Below, in pieces: positions 39,901 to 52,158 of a DNA stretch of 64,000 nucleotides. Every line of letters begins with the position of its first letter. The first letter of the stretch is position 1. The position numbers and the translations under genes were made by a program. The DNA is taken from contig NZ_JAGLBB010000003.1 of NCBI RefSeq assembly GCF_018260555.1, positions 27,734 to 91,733 on the forward strand. Reading direction: 5' to 3'. The notes beneath the pieces were generated by a model, which saw only the letters and a program-made list of their open reading frames with translations, searched no databases and was not told where the DNA came from. Source of the stretch: Deinococcus sp. Its GTDB lineage: Bacteria; Deinococcota; Deinococci; Deinococcales; Deinococcaceae.

Positions 39901-40031
39901 ACGACCTGCGCCGCGTCATGGACACCTGGCTGACCCCGGAACGCGCCGCGTACGCCGTCGTCACGGGCCGCGACCCCAACGACGACACCCTGAAAGAACT
40001 CGGCCTGACCTTCGACGTGCAGGGCGTGTAA
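36999..40031 (+). CDS. M16C family metalloprotease (PreP-like)
   Basis: 1010 aa, the size of single-chain presequence-protease-type enzymes made of two halves. The inverted zinc motif HILEH is at 81-85 (His81, Glu84, His85), followed by FLNAM-like NTFMNAMTSNDWTTYPFST. The second half contains IREKGGAYGGAASFDTREG, the conserved C-terminal motif. No signal peptide, so probably cytoplasmic peptide degradation. A low-complexity Gln/Pro/Ala/His insert near residues 729-752 comes from an internal DNA repeat. An open frame runs further up, but the leaderless ATG is preferred. Confidence 0.93.
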   Translation: MTSLPTTALVSPALPAAPRVGERLGRYTVERVEPLPEMQGTLVLLSHELGARHAHVIRDDDNAAFAVTFPTVPKDSTGVAHILEHIVLMGSQRYPVPDPFFAMLPRSLNTFMNAMTSNDWTTYPFSTRNEQDFFNLLSVYLDATFFPLMRYESFRQDGHRFEFQTPDDPTTPLKLQGVVYNEMKGGMANPGSVMWRAFGKALYPDLTYANNSGGAPENIPELTYENLRAFHAAHYHPSNAFLYTYGKLPLQRILDDIESHVMARFERQVLDVSIPDQTPFTAPRRERAEYPGTDTERGSQVSVLWKLGLSSDADANLRWSVLSDVLLGNAAAPLTRPLIESGLGAGLADLSGYRDSFREGAFAVGLKGLGAGQVRAVETLVLDTLRATVHDGIPPELIESSLHQFEIGQKEVSNAGYPFALQVMFRMLGPWLYGGDPLTGLRLNAQLDRLRADLSAGRVFEPMIERQLLNNPHRVTLELAPNPELAARTEADEQALIDRLSADFTDEDRARVVAESLRLKELQAQEHPLDTLPTLSLSDVPPSVPRVPYRTEDSGRALIARIPQPTGGLTYLDVQVRLPDVPDDLLDALPLYAFAVTRGGAAGQDYAELARRMEAVTGGVSASVSAGVRPDDLNDLRLSLSFSGKALARNAPALAGVIRDLLAAPEFTRDRLEQLLRQRLAGLKASVVQSGNAYAERLAGAQVSPAGVLSERFGGLSALNTLKGIVEGQPHPDQAGAAQPDAAQPHPARAGAGDTGAVSGLDDLIARFGRIRDLILTGTPVLALTATEQDLNLDLSSLTDLFTVGAPVGHPTPTTAPRTPQARTTDSPVAFNAVAFQTVPYTHPDSPALLVLSRLLRSNYLLKEIREKGGAYGGAASFDTREGVFAMSSYRDPNIARTYRVFRDARAFLDTPLGQRELTEAILGASKVLDPLTSPDTAGRMRFYSDQAGFTPEVQDAFKARLLAVTLDDLRRVMDTWLTPERAAYAVVTGRDPNDDTLKELGLTFDVQGV

Positions 40032-40164
40032 TACGGATTCCGATTGATTCGCCGCAGTTCTGAATCAATCCGAGCGGACGCGAGTCGGAATAGCAGACGG
40101 GTTTCGCGGTATGGAGCCGCAGGCGGTGCTTTTCCGCCTGTGGTGGAATGGAGCCGCAGTCCGT
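40032..40164 (+). repeat. SRE dispersed repeat, copy B
   Basis: Starts at the protease stop codon. Core hairpin GATTGATTCGC/CTGAATCAATC, then GCGGTATGGAGCCGCAGG and GTGCTTTTCCGCCTGTGG. The ends TACGGATTCC and GGAGCCGCAGTCCGT form rough terminal inverted repeats. Confidence 0.9.
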
Positions 40165-40231
40165 CTGGCACCCACCCCAGCTAAGCGGGTACACCGCTCA
40201 ACCCGGGCGGGAGCAGGGCGGACTGCCGGGC

Positions 40232-40483
40232 ATGAAGTCGGCAATCCGGTGCCTTTTCCTGACTCCCATCATTGAGCCGTACACCCGGGGCGTCCCCTGG
40301 GCAGAAGATGACGGCCAGTACCACATCGGTCTCAGTCTGAGAGACCAACCGAACATGCGTTTCGGCCTTGCCATCAACTTTCTCAAACCGAAAACCGACA
40401 CGTACAAGAACCAGCCCGGCCTCCTGAGGAACTACGAGACCGATGTCATCTGCACCCCACCCTCCGAATGGAACGAGCCCTGA
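40232..40483 (+). CDS. Orphan small ORF between two SRE copies
   Basis: 83 aa with less GC-biased codons than its neighbours (MKSAIRCLFLTPIIEPYT, ending TPPSEWNEP). No ribosome site or -10 box is obvious. It could be a small acquired gene, a remnant or chance. Confidence 0.35.
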   Translation: MKSAIRCLFLTPIIEPYTRGVPWAEDDGQYHIGLSLRDQPNMRFGLAINFLKPKTDTYKNQPGLLRNYETDVICTPPSEWNEP

Positions 40484-40563
40484 GTGCCCCGCAGCAGAAC
40501 GGCCCCATCGAGACCCAGCATGGAAAGACACGGCCGGAACCGGGCTGAAGACACGCGGTGTGA

Positions 40564-40698
40564 TACGAATTCCGATTGATTCGGTGCAGTTCTGAATCAA
40601 TCCGAGCGGACGCGAGCAGGAACAATAGACGGACTCCGCGGTATGGAGCCGCAGGCGGTGCTTTTCCGACTGTGGCGGAATTTAGCGGAGTCCGTATG
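40564..40698 (+). repeat. SRE dispersed repeat, copy C
   Basis: Same orientation as copy B and about 530 bases away. Contains GATTGATTCGG/CTGAATCAATC, GCGGTATGGAGCCGCAGG and GTGCTTTTCCGACTGTGG. Ends GCGGAGTCCGTATGA. Confidence 0.92.
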
Positions 40699-40733
40699 AG
40701 ACCTTCTACCAACGGGCGTCTGTTTCGGTCATA

Positions 40734-40752
40734 CCCCAGGACAGCCCTGGGG
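40734..40752 (-). terminator. Hairpin downstream of the EAL-domain gene
   Basis: CCCCAGG, short loop, CCTGGGG, seventy bases past the stop of the minus-strand gene. No T-run. Confidence 0.45.
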
Positions 40753-40820
40753 AGCCGATTCCACGCCCGACGGCTCGCTTCTCTCCTGCTCGCTGGGCGG
40801 CGCAGCTGTGCGAGTGCGGA

Positions 40821-43451
40821 TCAGTGGTGGCGGAGCCAGTCCAGCAGTTCCGTGATGCCCAGCGGCGGCGTGATCGCGTAGCCCTGCGCGGCGTCGCAGC
40901 CCAGGTCGCGCAGCACGTCCAGCTGATCGGTGGTCTCCACACCCACGGCCACCACGTTCAGGCCCAGGCGGTGCGCCAGATCAATCGTGCCCTGCACCAG
41001 CGTCAGGGACTTGTCGTCGCCGGGCAGGCGGGCCGTCAGGGTGGGGTGCAGTTTCACGGCACTCAGCGGGAAGCGCGTCAGCGAGGCGAGGCTGCTCGCG
41101 CCGTCCCCGAAGTCGTCCACGCTCAGGCGCGCGCCCAGGGACCGCAGTTGCTCCAGCAGGCCCAGCGTCTCCTGACTGTGATCGAGCAGGCTCCCGGCGG
41201 CCACCTCGATGTCGGGTGCGCCCTCGGCTGACAGCAGCGGCAGCAGTCGGCGCAGGCCGCTGCTGCGGCGCAGTTCCTCCAGACCCAGGTTCACGCTGAC
41301 CGTCCAGTCCCCGAAGCGTTCCGGCAGGGCCGCGCGCACCGCCGAGCGGCCCAGCACGGCCTGCTGCACCACCCACTCACTGATACTGGTGATCAGGTCG
41401 CTGCGGCTCGCCAGGTCCAGGAACCGGCTGGGGCTCAGCATGCCCAGCGTCGGGTGGTTCCAGCGTAGCAGCGCCTCGGCACTCACGGGGCGGCCCCCGC
41501 GCAGTGAGATGGCCGGCTGGTACAGCAGCGTGAACTGCTCGCCCTCGACCGCGCCGCGCAGCGCCTCTTCCAGTTCGAAGGCGCGGGCCACCTGCTCGCG
41601 CAGGTCCGGGCTGAACACGCTGACCTGATCGCGGCCCTGGCGTTTGGCGTGCTGCATGGCGACCTCGGCGTCCCCGAGGGCCGCGTCACCGGTCACGCCC
41701 GCCTTGAGTGCGGCCACACCCAGCGCCACGCCGACCGACACGTCACGCTGACCCACCCGCAGCGGCGCCTGCTGCAGCGTGGCCCGTACCCGCCCGACCG
41801 CGCCCGCTGCGTCCACGCCGGGCAGCGTCACCGCGAAGGAATCGTCGGCCAGCCGCGCGGCCAGTCCGCGCTGCTCGTTCGCCATGTCGTTCAGGCGCGC
41901 CGCCGACTGAATCAGCAGGCGGTCGCAGGCCGTGCGGCCCAGCGCGGCGTTCAGCGCCCCGAACCCGTCGATGTCCAGGCACACGACCGTGCCCGACTCG
42001 GCAGCGGTGTTCAGTGCCTCGCGCAGCCCCGTGCGGTTCAGCAGGCCGGTCAGGGCGTCGTGCCGCGCGTCGTGCCGGATCTTCGCCTGAGCGCGGCGCA
42101 GCGCCGTCAGGTCCCGCAGGGTCAGGAGCACGCTGCCGCGCGCCCCGCCCGCCTCGCCACCTACGCCCGTGGCGCGCAGTTCCATCTGCCGGACCGTGCC
42201 GTCCGGCAGCGCCAGCAGCACCTCCCGGCGAAAGGGCAGGCTCAGGTCCTTCCATTCCGGCACGACCAGCGGGTCGCCCTCAGGCGTGAACATCCGCACG
42301 CCCAGGTCACCCAGCACCCGCGACACGCCCATCCCCACCAGCCGCGCGGCCTCCACGCCCAGCAGCGCCGACGCCCGCTCACTGACCAGCTGCGCGCGGC
42401 CCAGGTGATCGACGAGGATCGTGGCGTCCTCCGAGAGGGCCAGCACCTGCGTCATCACGCCCAGCGGCGCGCGCCCGTCCCGGTTGCCTGCCGAGCCCTC
42501 GGCGACCAGCAGGCCCTCCTCGGTCGTGCGGCGCACGCTGAGGGTCAGGGTGCCGCCCCCCTGCAATTCCACGTCCGCCCGGGCCGCGCCGCCCGTCGCG
42601 GCCAGCCGCACCAGGTCCCGCACCGTGTCGGACGGCACGTGCGCGAAGCACGGCCACGCCCACAGCGGCGCGCCCGTCACCACCGGCGACGTGGCCGGAA
42701 GGAGTTCCAGCAGCCCGTGACTGGCCTGCAACACCGCCCCCGACTCTGAGAGCAGCGCCGCCGGCGTGTCGGTCTCCAGCAGCGCCGACACCCGCGAGGC
42801 CCGCTCGTACTCGCCCGTCACGTCCTGCAGGGTCAGGATGACGCCCGCCACGGACCCCCCGTAGTACGGGCGGGCCTCGCCGCGCACCCACACCAGACCG
42901 CCCGCGCGGCGCACCTGCTCGTCCGGCAGGCGCACCGACCGGCCCGCACCCGCCTGCGACAGCACTTCCAGGAACGCTGGGCGGCCCGCGAAGACCTCCC
43001 GCACCCCGTGACCCACCACCTGCGCCTCGGGCAGACCGAACAGTTCCAGGAACGGCCGACTGACCTTCCGGAACGCCAGCTCGGACGTCAGCCACGCCGT
43101 CGCGACCGGCAGTTGCGTGACCAGCACCTCCGTCTCGCGGTTGGTGATGTCCACCCGCGCGGCGGCCAGCAGCATGGTCAGCACCTGCACCGCCGCCTCG
43201 GGAATCACGCCCGACTCGGTCCAGAGCAGGCCCAGCAGCGAACCGTCCCGCGTGAGCCACGTCATCTCGCCACGGTCAAACCACTCGTCGGGCGGCACCA
43301 GGTCCGGCCCGACCGACACGGTCGCCGCGTTGGCCCGCACACACACCACCTCGTCACCCAGGGAAGCCAGCAGGGTCGCCTGCGGCGCATGCACGCGCAG
43401 CAGGTCGCTCAGGGTCGCGTGAACGGCAGAAAAAGCAGCAAGTGGATTCAC
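40821..43451 (-). CDS. Multi-PAS, degenerate GGDEF, EAL-domain protein
   Basis: 876 aa, soluble. N-terminal sensor region with GAF/PAS-like segments (VILTLQDVTGEYERA, VLLTLRDLTALRRAQ), then GGDEF (about 460-620) and EAL (about 630-870). The GGDEF signature is ADDSF, so cyclase activity is unlikely. EAL keeps EALLRW, VNLGLEEL, VDDFGDGASS and the Lys of AVKLH, but the usual AEGVE reads AVGVE and the EITE segment reads EVAA, so phosphodiesterase activity is doubtful too. GTG 43451 was chosen for the GAGGT upstream; an ATG at 43496 is possible. Confidence 0.85.
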   Translation of the reverse strand: MNPLAAFSAVHATLSDLLRVHAPQATLLASLGDEVVCVRANAATVSVGPDLVPPDEWFDRGEMTWLTRDGSLLGLLWTESGVIPEAAVQVLTMLLAAARVDITNRETEVLVTQLPVATAWLTSELAFRKVSRPFLELFGLPEAQVVGHGVREVFAGRPAFLEVLSQAGAGRSVRLPDEQVRRAGGLVWVRGEARPYYGGSVAGVILTLQDVTGEYERASRVSALLETDTPAALLSESGAVLQASHGLLELLPATSPVVTGAPLWAWPCFAHVPSDTVRDLVRLAATGGAARADVELQGGGTLTLSVRRTTEEGLLVAEGSAGNRDGRAPLGVMTQVLALSEDATILVDHLGRAQLVSERASALLGVEAARLVGMGVSRVLGDLGVRMFTPEGDPLVVPEWKDLSLPFRREVLLALPDGTVRQMELRATGVGGEAGGARGSVLLTLRDLTALRRAQAKIRHDARHDALTGLLNRTGLREALNTAAESGTVVCLDIDGFGALNAALGRTACDRLLIQSAARLNDMANEQRGLAARLADDSFAVTLPGVDAAGAVGRVRATLQQAPLRVGQRDVSVGVALGVAALKAGVTGDAALGDAEVAMQHAKRQGRDQVSVFSPDLREQVARAFELEEALRGAVEGEQFTLLYQPAISLRGGRPVSAEALLRWNHPTLGMLSPSRFLDLASRSDLITSISEWVVQQAVLGRSAVRAALPERFGDWTVSVNLGLEELRRSSGLRRLLPLLSAEGAPDIEVAAGSLLDHSQETLGLLEQLRSLGARLSVDDFGDGASSLASLTRFPLSAVKLHPTLTARLPGDDKSLTLVQGTIDLAHRLGLNVVAVGVETTDQLDVLRDLGCDAAQGYAITPPLGITELLDWLRHH

Positions 43452-43943
43452 TTCTGAAGTACCTCGCGCCCCCGGCCGCCAGGGCCATGAACGCATGAAA
43501 GAAACGGAAAGAACAGCGGCACGCAGTACTCATGGCACACAGTATTCATGCGGTCTCTGCTTGAAAGGCTGGCAATACCGTTCATCCCGAGCAGATCCGG
43601 AGAGCGGCGCCGCAGGGCGATCAGGAGCGAAGCGGGTTCCGGACGTGGAATTGGCAACCCGGTGTTTTTCAGGGGTGTGCTTGTTCCGGGTGGCCAACGA
43701 TAGAGGCGGATTCCGTACAACGTATCTTGCCACAGCGACTCTTACAGCCTCCATGCAAGTTCCGGCGGTCCCTCCCACACGCGCCCTGGCCCCCCCCCAC
43801 GCCTCTGCGTGCCCCGCCCGCCGCGCCCGGTAGAGCGGTGACGTTCATGCCGCCCGCTCGGCCCGGCCCCGGCCAACCCCCCGTCATGGCCCTGCACCCC
43901 CCGTCACGGCGTGCACACCGTCCGGCGCACTATTCTGCACCCC
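43452..43943. other. 492-base gene-free region
   Basis: No supported gene. Small overlapping frames occur on both strands without ribosome sites. A stretch near 43640-43680 (GGAATTGGCAACCCGGTG) resembles GTCGGCAATCCGGTGCC at 40235-40255, perhaps an old dispersed repeat. It ends with the promoter of the YlmH-like gene. Confidence 0.4.
43931..43936 (+). promoter_or_regulatory. -10 box for the YlmH-like gene
   Basis: TATTCT, seven bases, then ATG 43944. Confidence 0.65.
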
Positions 43944-44642
43944 ATGAAGCACAAGCTCTCCACCCTGGTCGCCCAGGCACGCGGAGGCCGGGTCATCCGC
44001 ACCCCCTTCCTCGACAGTGACGACATCGACCGCCGCCTCCTGAGCGGCGACGACCTCAACCACCGCATCGCCGGGGGGTTCCCCGACGCCCGCCGCGTCA
44101 TCCTGACCCTGCACCCCGCCCACATTCCCGAAGTGGACAGCGGCGTGCATGTCTACCACGTCACCCCCGAGGACGCCGCCCCCCACTGGGACGTGCAGGA
44201 CTTCAGCGTGCACCTGCGCCGCCTTGGCCTCGACGAAGACCAGCTCGGGGACCTGCGCGAGGACCGCAGCGGCTTCCTGATCGCCGCGACCGGGAAGGCC
44301 GCCCAGACCATCGAAACCCTCACGGAACTCAGCGGCCGCCACGTCACCGTCACCGCCATCGGCGAGAGCGCGGGCAAGAGCAGCCGTGTCCGCGAAGTCG
44401 TCGTGCCCAGCATGCGCGTCGATGTGGTCGGCGCCAAGGGCTTTGGCGTCAGCCGCGCGTACTTCCAGCAGGGCATCGACAGCGGCAAGGTCCGCCTGAA
44501 CGGCGCCCCGGCGCGCGCCAGCAGCGAAATCCGCGAGGGCGACAGCCTCAGCGCCGACGGCCTCGGCCGCATCGACTTCAAACGCGTCGTGAACGAAACC
44601 CGGCGCGGTAACTTCAAAGTCGAACTCGACGTGCACAAGTGA
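43944..44642 (+). CDS. YlmH-like S4-domain RNA-binding protein
   Basis: 232 aa. N-terminal alpha/beta region with LDSDDIDRRLLSG and VILTLHPAHIPEV, central KSSRVREVVVPSMRVDVVGA, and a C-terminal S4 domain (RAYFQQGIDSGKVRLNGAPA). YlmH-family proteins bind the ribosome or nascent-chain tRNA and in Firmicutes lie in cell-division clusters. Here it precedes a ZapE-type gene, separated only by a short tandem repeat that starts inside its own stop region. Confidence 0.88.
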   Translation: MKHKLSTLVAQARGGRVIRTPFLDSDDIDRRLLSGDDLNHRIAGGFPDARRVILTLHPAHIPEVDSGVHVYHVTPEDAAPHWDVQDFSVHLRRLGLDEDQLGDLREDRSGFLIAATGKAAQTIETLTELSGRHVTVTAIGESAGKSSRVREVVVPSMRVDVVGAKGFGVSRAYFQQGIDSGKVRLNGAPARASSEIREGDSLSADGLGRIDFKRVVNETRRGNFKVELDVHK

Positions 44643-44693
44643 AGCCGCCACAAGTGAAGTTGCCGCAAGTAAGGCCGCCACAAGTGAAGTCCC
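44634..44693 (+). repeat. 15-bp tandem repeat, four copies
   Basis: CACAAGTGAAGCCGC and three variants. The first copy contains the last codons and stop of the YlmH-like gene; the fourth ends seven bases before the next start. The copies therefore set the spacing and probably supply the weak AAGTGAAG ribosome site of the next gene. Confidence 0.85.
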
Positions 44694-44697
44694 GCCC

Positions 44698-45699
<1,002 letters not shown>

Positions 45700-45738
45700 G
45701 GGAGGGCCGGGTTCTGGGTGGGCGCCTGCGGCGGGCTT

Positions 45739-45778
45739 CCCCGCCCCCCAGCCCCCATCCCCAGGGGGGACGGGGGGG
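45739..45778. terminator. C-run/G-run hairpin after zapE
   Basis: A C-rich arm (CCGCCCCCCAGCCCCCATCC) faces a G-rich arm (CCAGGGGGGACGGGGGGG), 40 bases past the stop. A close relative lies at 48231-48270. Could also form a G-quadruplex. Confidence 0.55.
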
Positions 45779-45989
45779 CTTTCGTTGGCACTGGGCAGGT
45801 ATTTCTCTGGCTTGCTGGGTGGGTATTGGGCGGGGACGGCCACGGCTTACACGCCATCCTTCAGTAACGCTGCGGTCGCCCCGCGCGCTGCGCGCACGAC
45901 GGGCCGGGTCGCCGTGACCGTCACGTCCATCATCCCTCAAGGTTGGAGGAGAGCGCAGAAGCCCTTAGAAGCGGCCCCCACTTCTCGCG

Positions 45990-47762
45990 CTAGGCGCTGC
46001 GGCGGCTGCGTTTCTCGGCTTCGATGGCTCGCTGAAGGTCCTGGATCTGGCGGAGCATGTCGAGTTGCTGGGGGGGTGGCGCGGCCGCCAGCTGGGTCTT
46101 GAGGTTGGTGACCTCGGCCCGCAGGGCGTCGATGCTCATGCTGACCTGAATGTCATCGACGGCCGTCGCGGCGTACGCGCCGACTTTCTGCTCGTACTGC
46201 TGGCTGTTCTCGCGGCTGATGCTGCCAGCGTCGCGGCCCTCGAACATCAGCCGGATCAGGAGTTGCTCCTCGGGTTGCCCCCGGAAGATATCCAGGACGC
46301 CTTCGGGCGTGGGGGAACCCTGGAGGGCCAGCATGACCTTACGCACCATCTCGTTGCGCCAGGGCGTGGTGCCGTCCAGTTTCGCGCGGAGGCTGGGATC
46401 CACCAGCAGTTGCCGCAGCAGCGCCATCTCGCGGTCCTCCTCGCCCCGGTGCTGACTCATGCCCGCTAGGTGCGTGTCGGTCAGCACGCGGCGTTTGGCC
46501 TTACTGGCAATCCATTCCAGCAGCGCCTCGGGTTTAATGCCCAGCGTCTCGCACGCGGCGGCGCGTACCCCCTCGGCAATATCGTCGAGCGGATCGAGGT
46601 TCTGCATGCGCGGCAGGAGTTCCATCAGGATGCGGCGCTTGCCTTCACTGGTGCCCACCCCGTACTTCTCGACGGCGGCCTGCACGCGGTAATGCACCTC
46701 GTCAAGGCCGCCGCCGATGGCCTGCCGTAACAGCTCGTCCCCTCCGGCCAGCAGCGTGTCGGCTGGGTCCTTGCCACTGGGGACACTGGTGGCCCGCACG
46801 CGGAACTTGGCGCCCAGCACCTGATCCAGCCCGGACAGCGTGGCCTTCAGGCCCGCCTCGTCACGGTCGAACAGCAGCACCAGGCTCTGCGCGCCCAGCC
46901 GCTCAAGCAGCGTGGCGTGCTCGGCGGTCAGGGCCGTGCCCAGGCTCGCCACCGCCCCCGTAAAGCCGTGCTGATGCATGGTGATCACGTCCATGTACCC
47001 TTCCACCACCGTCAGTTCCGCGCCGCTGCCCAGGCCCGCGCGGGCCTTGTCCAGCCCGTACAGCAGTTCACCCTTCCGGAACGCCTCCGTCTCCGGGGTG
47101 TTCAGGTACTTCGGTTTACTGTCATCCAGGACGCGCCCACCAAAACCCACCAGTCGCCCCAGGTGATCACGGATGGGGAACATCACCCGCCCACGAAACC
47201 GGTCGTACACCCGCCCCGACTCCGGGTTCTCGATCAGCAGGCCCGCCTCCAGCAGTTGCCGCTCCGTTAGGCCCTTCACCCGCGCGTGCTTCAGCAGGCC
47301 ATCCCAGCCCTCAGGCGCAAAGCCGATCTCGAACGCCTCGATGGTCGCGTCCGTCAGGCCACGCCGCCGCAGGTACGCCAGCGCCCCCTCACCCGCCGCG
47401 CCCAGCAGGTGCTCCCGAAAGTACGCCAGCGCAAACGCATTCACGTCGTACAGATCGCGGTTACTGCGCTCCCCGTACTTCGCCTCGACCTGCACCCCCG
47501 CCCGCTCCGCGAGTTTACGCAGCGAATCCCCGAAACTCAGGTTCTCCGTGCGCTGCACGAAACTGAACACATCCCCGCCCGCCTTACACCCGAAACAGTA
47601 GAAGTACCCCTGATCCGTATCCACCTGAAACGACGGAGACTTCTCCTTATGAAACGGACACAACCCCTTCAGGCGGCCCTTCCCGGCAGGGGACAGGCGC
47701 ACGTACTCACCCACCACCTCCGCAATGTTCAAGCGTGAACGAACCTCTTCTTTCGTTCCCAT
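45990..47762 (-). CDS. dnaG: DNA primase
   Basis: 590 aa. N-terminal CHC2 zinc ribbon (CPFH at the start of the motif, YCFGC at its end), then the primase core with the basic [10 protein letters not shown] and [17 protein letters not shown] segments, and the TOPRIM metal sites VVEGYMDVI and LLFDRDEAG. The C-terminal region ends in a Gln-rich helix ([19 protein letters not shown]) and is shorter and less conserved than the E. coli helicase-binding domain. Synthesises RNA primers for replication. No -10 box at leaderless distance is seen. Confidence 0.96.
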   Translation of the reverse strand: MGTKEEVRSRLNIAEVVGEYVRLSPAGKGRLKGLCPFHKEKSPSFQVDTDQGYFYCFGCKAGGDVFSFVQRTENLSFGDSLRKLAERAGVQVEAKYGERSNRDLYDVNAFALAYFREHLLGAAGEGALAYLRRRGLTDATIEAFEIGFAPEGWDGLLKHARVKGLTERQLLEAGLLIENPESGRVYDRFRGRVMFPIRDHLGRLVGFGGRVLDDSKPKYLNTPETEAFRKGELLYGLDKARAGLGSGAELTVVEGYMDVITMHQHGFTGAVASLGTALTAEHATLLERLGAQSLVLLFDRDEAGLKATLSGLDQVLGAKFRVRATSVPSGKDPADTLLAGGDELLRQAIGGGLDEVHYRVQAAVEKYGVGTSEGKRRILMELLPRMQNLDPLDDIAEGVRAAACETLGIKPEALLEWIASKAKRRVLTDTHLAGMSQHRGEEDREMALLRQLLVDPSLRAKLDGTTPWRNEMVRKVMLALQGSPTPEGVLDIFRGQPEEQLLIRLMFEGRDAGSISRENSQQYEQKVGAYAATAVDDIQVSMSIDALRAEVTNLKTQLAAAPPPQQLDMLRQIQDLQRAIEAEKRSRRSA

Positions 47763-48069
47763 GCACCCTCACCCCCCCCGCGCAGGCCGCCCACACAACT
47801 GCGCAGGCGGCCCGGTAGACCCGCAGTGTACTCCACCCCCCACCCACACTGCTACACCCCAAAACATGCGTCTGGCACGATTAAAAACACGAAGGGTCCG
47901 GTGCGGGCCGTGCCACACGCACCCGCCCAGCTGAACGCCCGCCCAGTTCTCTGAACAGCCACATTCGGAGCCTGAAAGGCGGCCCGAACCCACACGCCCG
48001 GCACCACGCGGCCCACACCATCACGCAGGCCCAGCCCAGCGACAACCACAGCCCGCCGCTACCCGGCCG

Positions 48070-48183
48070 CGCCTGAACCGCGCCTGGGTGGTCGAGGAGA
48101 CCGATGACGACACGCGCGACCAGCGGCTCGTGGACGACACCACCCGCCTGCCCAGCCTGCGCGAACGCCTCGGGCTGGCGTAA
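48070..48183 (+). pseudogene. Possible C-terminal fragment of a lost gene
   Basis: The frame reads RLNRAWVVEETDDDTRDQ, continuing through LVDDTTRLPSLRERLGLA to TAA. It has strongly coding-like codon choice (third-position G/C, acidic and Arg balance) but no start or upstream domain. Most likely the remnant of a deleted gene. Confidence 0.35.
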
Positions 48184-48230
48184 ACGTCACTTGAGATCAG
48201 CGGGCGGCTGTTCCGGCTGGGTTGCGGGCT

Positions 48231-48270
48231 GCCCCACCCCCCAGCCCCCTACCCCAGAGGGGCAGGGGGA
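48231..48270. repeat. C-run/G-run hairpin, relative of 45739-45778
   Basis: CCCCCTACCCC pairs with GGGGCAGGGGG around AGA. Both copies are preceded by GCGGGCT and CCCCCCAGCCCCC, so they share ancestry. Confidence 0.55.
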
Positions 48271-48498
48271 GCAGTCGCTGCGCTCGGCAAGAGTTTCTAC
48301 TGCTGCGGCGCACGTGCAATGGCCGCTGACGTGTCCGGCCTCGACGCCATCCTGCCGCGCCCGCTGGAAGGCCCGCGCGCTTCGCGCACGACGGCTCTCG
48401 GAGAATGGTGAAGATCAGCCCCTCCCGCCCCGTTCAAGAGCCAGAGGCCAACGCGGGCGCTGGGGCGTGGACTGAGCTATCCCAGCCAGAAAGCGGGT

Positions 48499-48626
48499 TA
48501 AGTACACTGCGTTTATCTTGTAGATAAACCGCGCGAAGCGCGGAGCAGAAGAAAGTACGTTGGAGCGGGAATGGAGAGGTTCCGGTGCGTTCCCGGCATG
48601 GCGCAATGTGAGCTTCAAGGTACTTA
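48499..48626 (-). repeat. 128-bp palindromic element, copy 3 (inverted)
   Basis: Same length and ends (TAAGTACACTGC to GGTACTTA) as the tandem pair at 6099-6352, in opposite orientation, with about ten substitutions. It starts 11 bases beyond the gcvP stop and may serve as its terminator. Confidence 0.9.
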
Positions 48627-48637
48627 GTTTGACCCGT

Positions 48638-51490
<2,853 letters not shown>

Positions 51491-51507
51491 GGGTACTCCT
51501 GGGGGTG

Positions 51508-51586
51508 ATATGGATTCCGATTGATTCGGCGTACTTCCGAATCAATCCGAGCGGATGCGAGTAGGAACAGCAGACGGCTGTCCGTC
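51508..51586 (+). repeat. SRE, truncated copy E
   Basis: Left half of the SRE (TATGGATTCCGATTGATTCGG hairpin through GGAACAGCAGACGG) in the gcvH-gcvP gap. The right half is missing. Confidence 0.75.
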
Positions 51587-51728
51587 TCGGCCCCTTCCCG
51601 ACCTCCCGCCGCGCAGGGCCGGTCAGGGGGAAGGAGTCAGGCGGTGTAAGCAAGGCCGGGCCTTCAGTGCCCAGGGCTGGGGATGGGGCGCCACGGGGAC
51701 GCGCGGCCTCCCGTTGCTTGCCGGGGGC

Positions 51729-52088
51729 TCAGTTGTTGGCGGCTTCGTACTCGGCGGCGTCCATCAGGTCGCCCTCGCCGGTCACGTCGAGTTTGAACAG
51801 CCAGCCGCCCTCGTAGGGGCCGCTGTTCACGAGTTCGGGCGTGCCGGTCAGTTCGTCGTTCACGGCCACGATGGTGCCGCTGGCGGGTGCGTAGATGTCA
51901 GAGGCGGTCTTGACGCTCTCGACGACGGCGACGGTCTCGCCGGCCGTCACGACGCGGCCCACCTCGGGCAGTTCGACGTACACCACGTCGCCCAGCTGGT
52001 CCTGCGCGAAATCGGTGATGCCGACGGTCCCGTCAGCGGCGAGCCATTCGTGCGAGGCGGCGTACTTCAGTTCGGTGGGGGTGGTCAT
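51729..52088 (-). CDS. gcvH: Glycine cleavage system H protein
   Basis: 119 aa lipoyl carrier. The lipoylated lysine is Lys60 in [10 protein letters not shown]. Starts at ATG with GAGGAG six bases upstream; longer frames are not needed. The C-terminus ([17 protein letters not shown]) is typical. Shuttles the aminomethyl group between GcvP and GcvT. Confidence 0.97.
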   Translation of the reverse strand: MTTPTELKYAASHEWLAADGTVGITDFAQDQLGDVVYVELPEVGRVVTAGETVAVVESVKTASDIYAPASGTIVAVNDELTGTPELVNSGPYEGGWLFKLDVTGEGDLMDAAEYEAANN

Positions 52089-52158
52089 GGGGTGCTCCTC
52101 TGGAGATGGGTGGTGGGTGGGGGACAGACCGGTTCTTTCTACTCTCGACGCCTGACCG

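Larger units (their letters stand above)
47763..48637. other. 875-base gene-poor region between dnaG and gcvP
   Basis: Contains no complete gene. It holds a gene fragment (48070-48183), a C/G hairpin (48231-48270) and one copy of the 128-bp element (48499-48626). Short minus-strand frames at 47769-48049 lack start signals. Confidence 0.5.
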
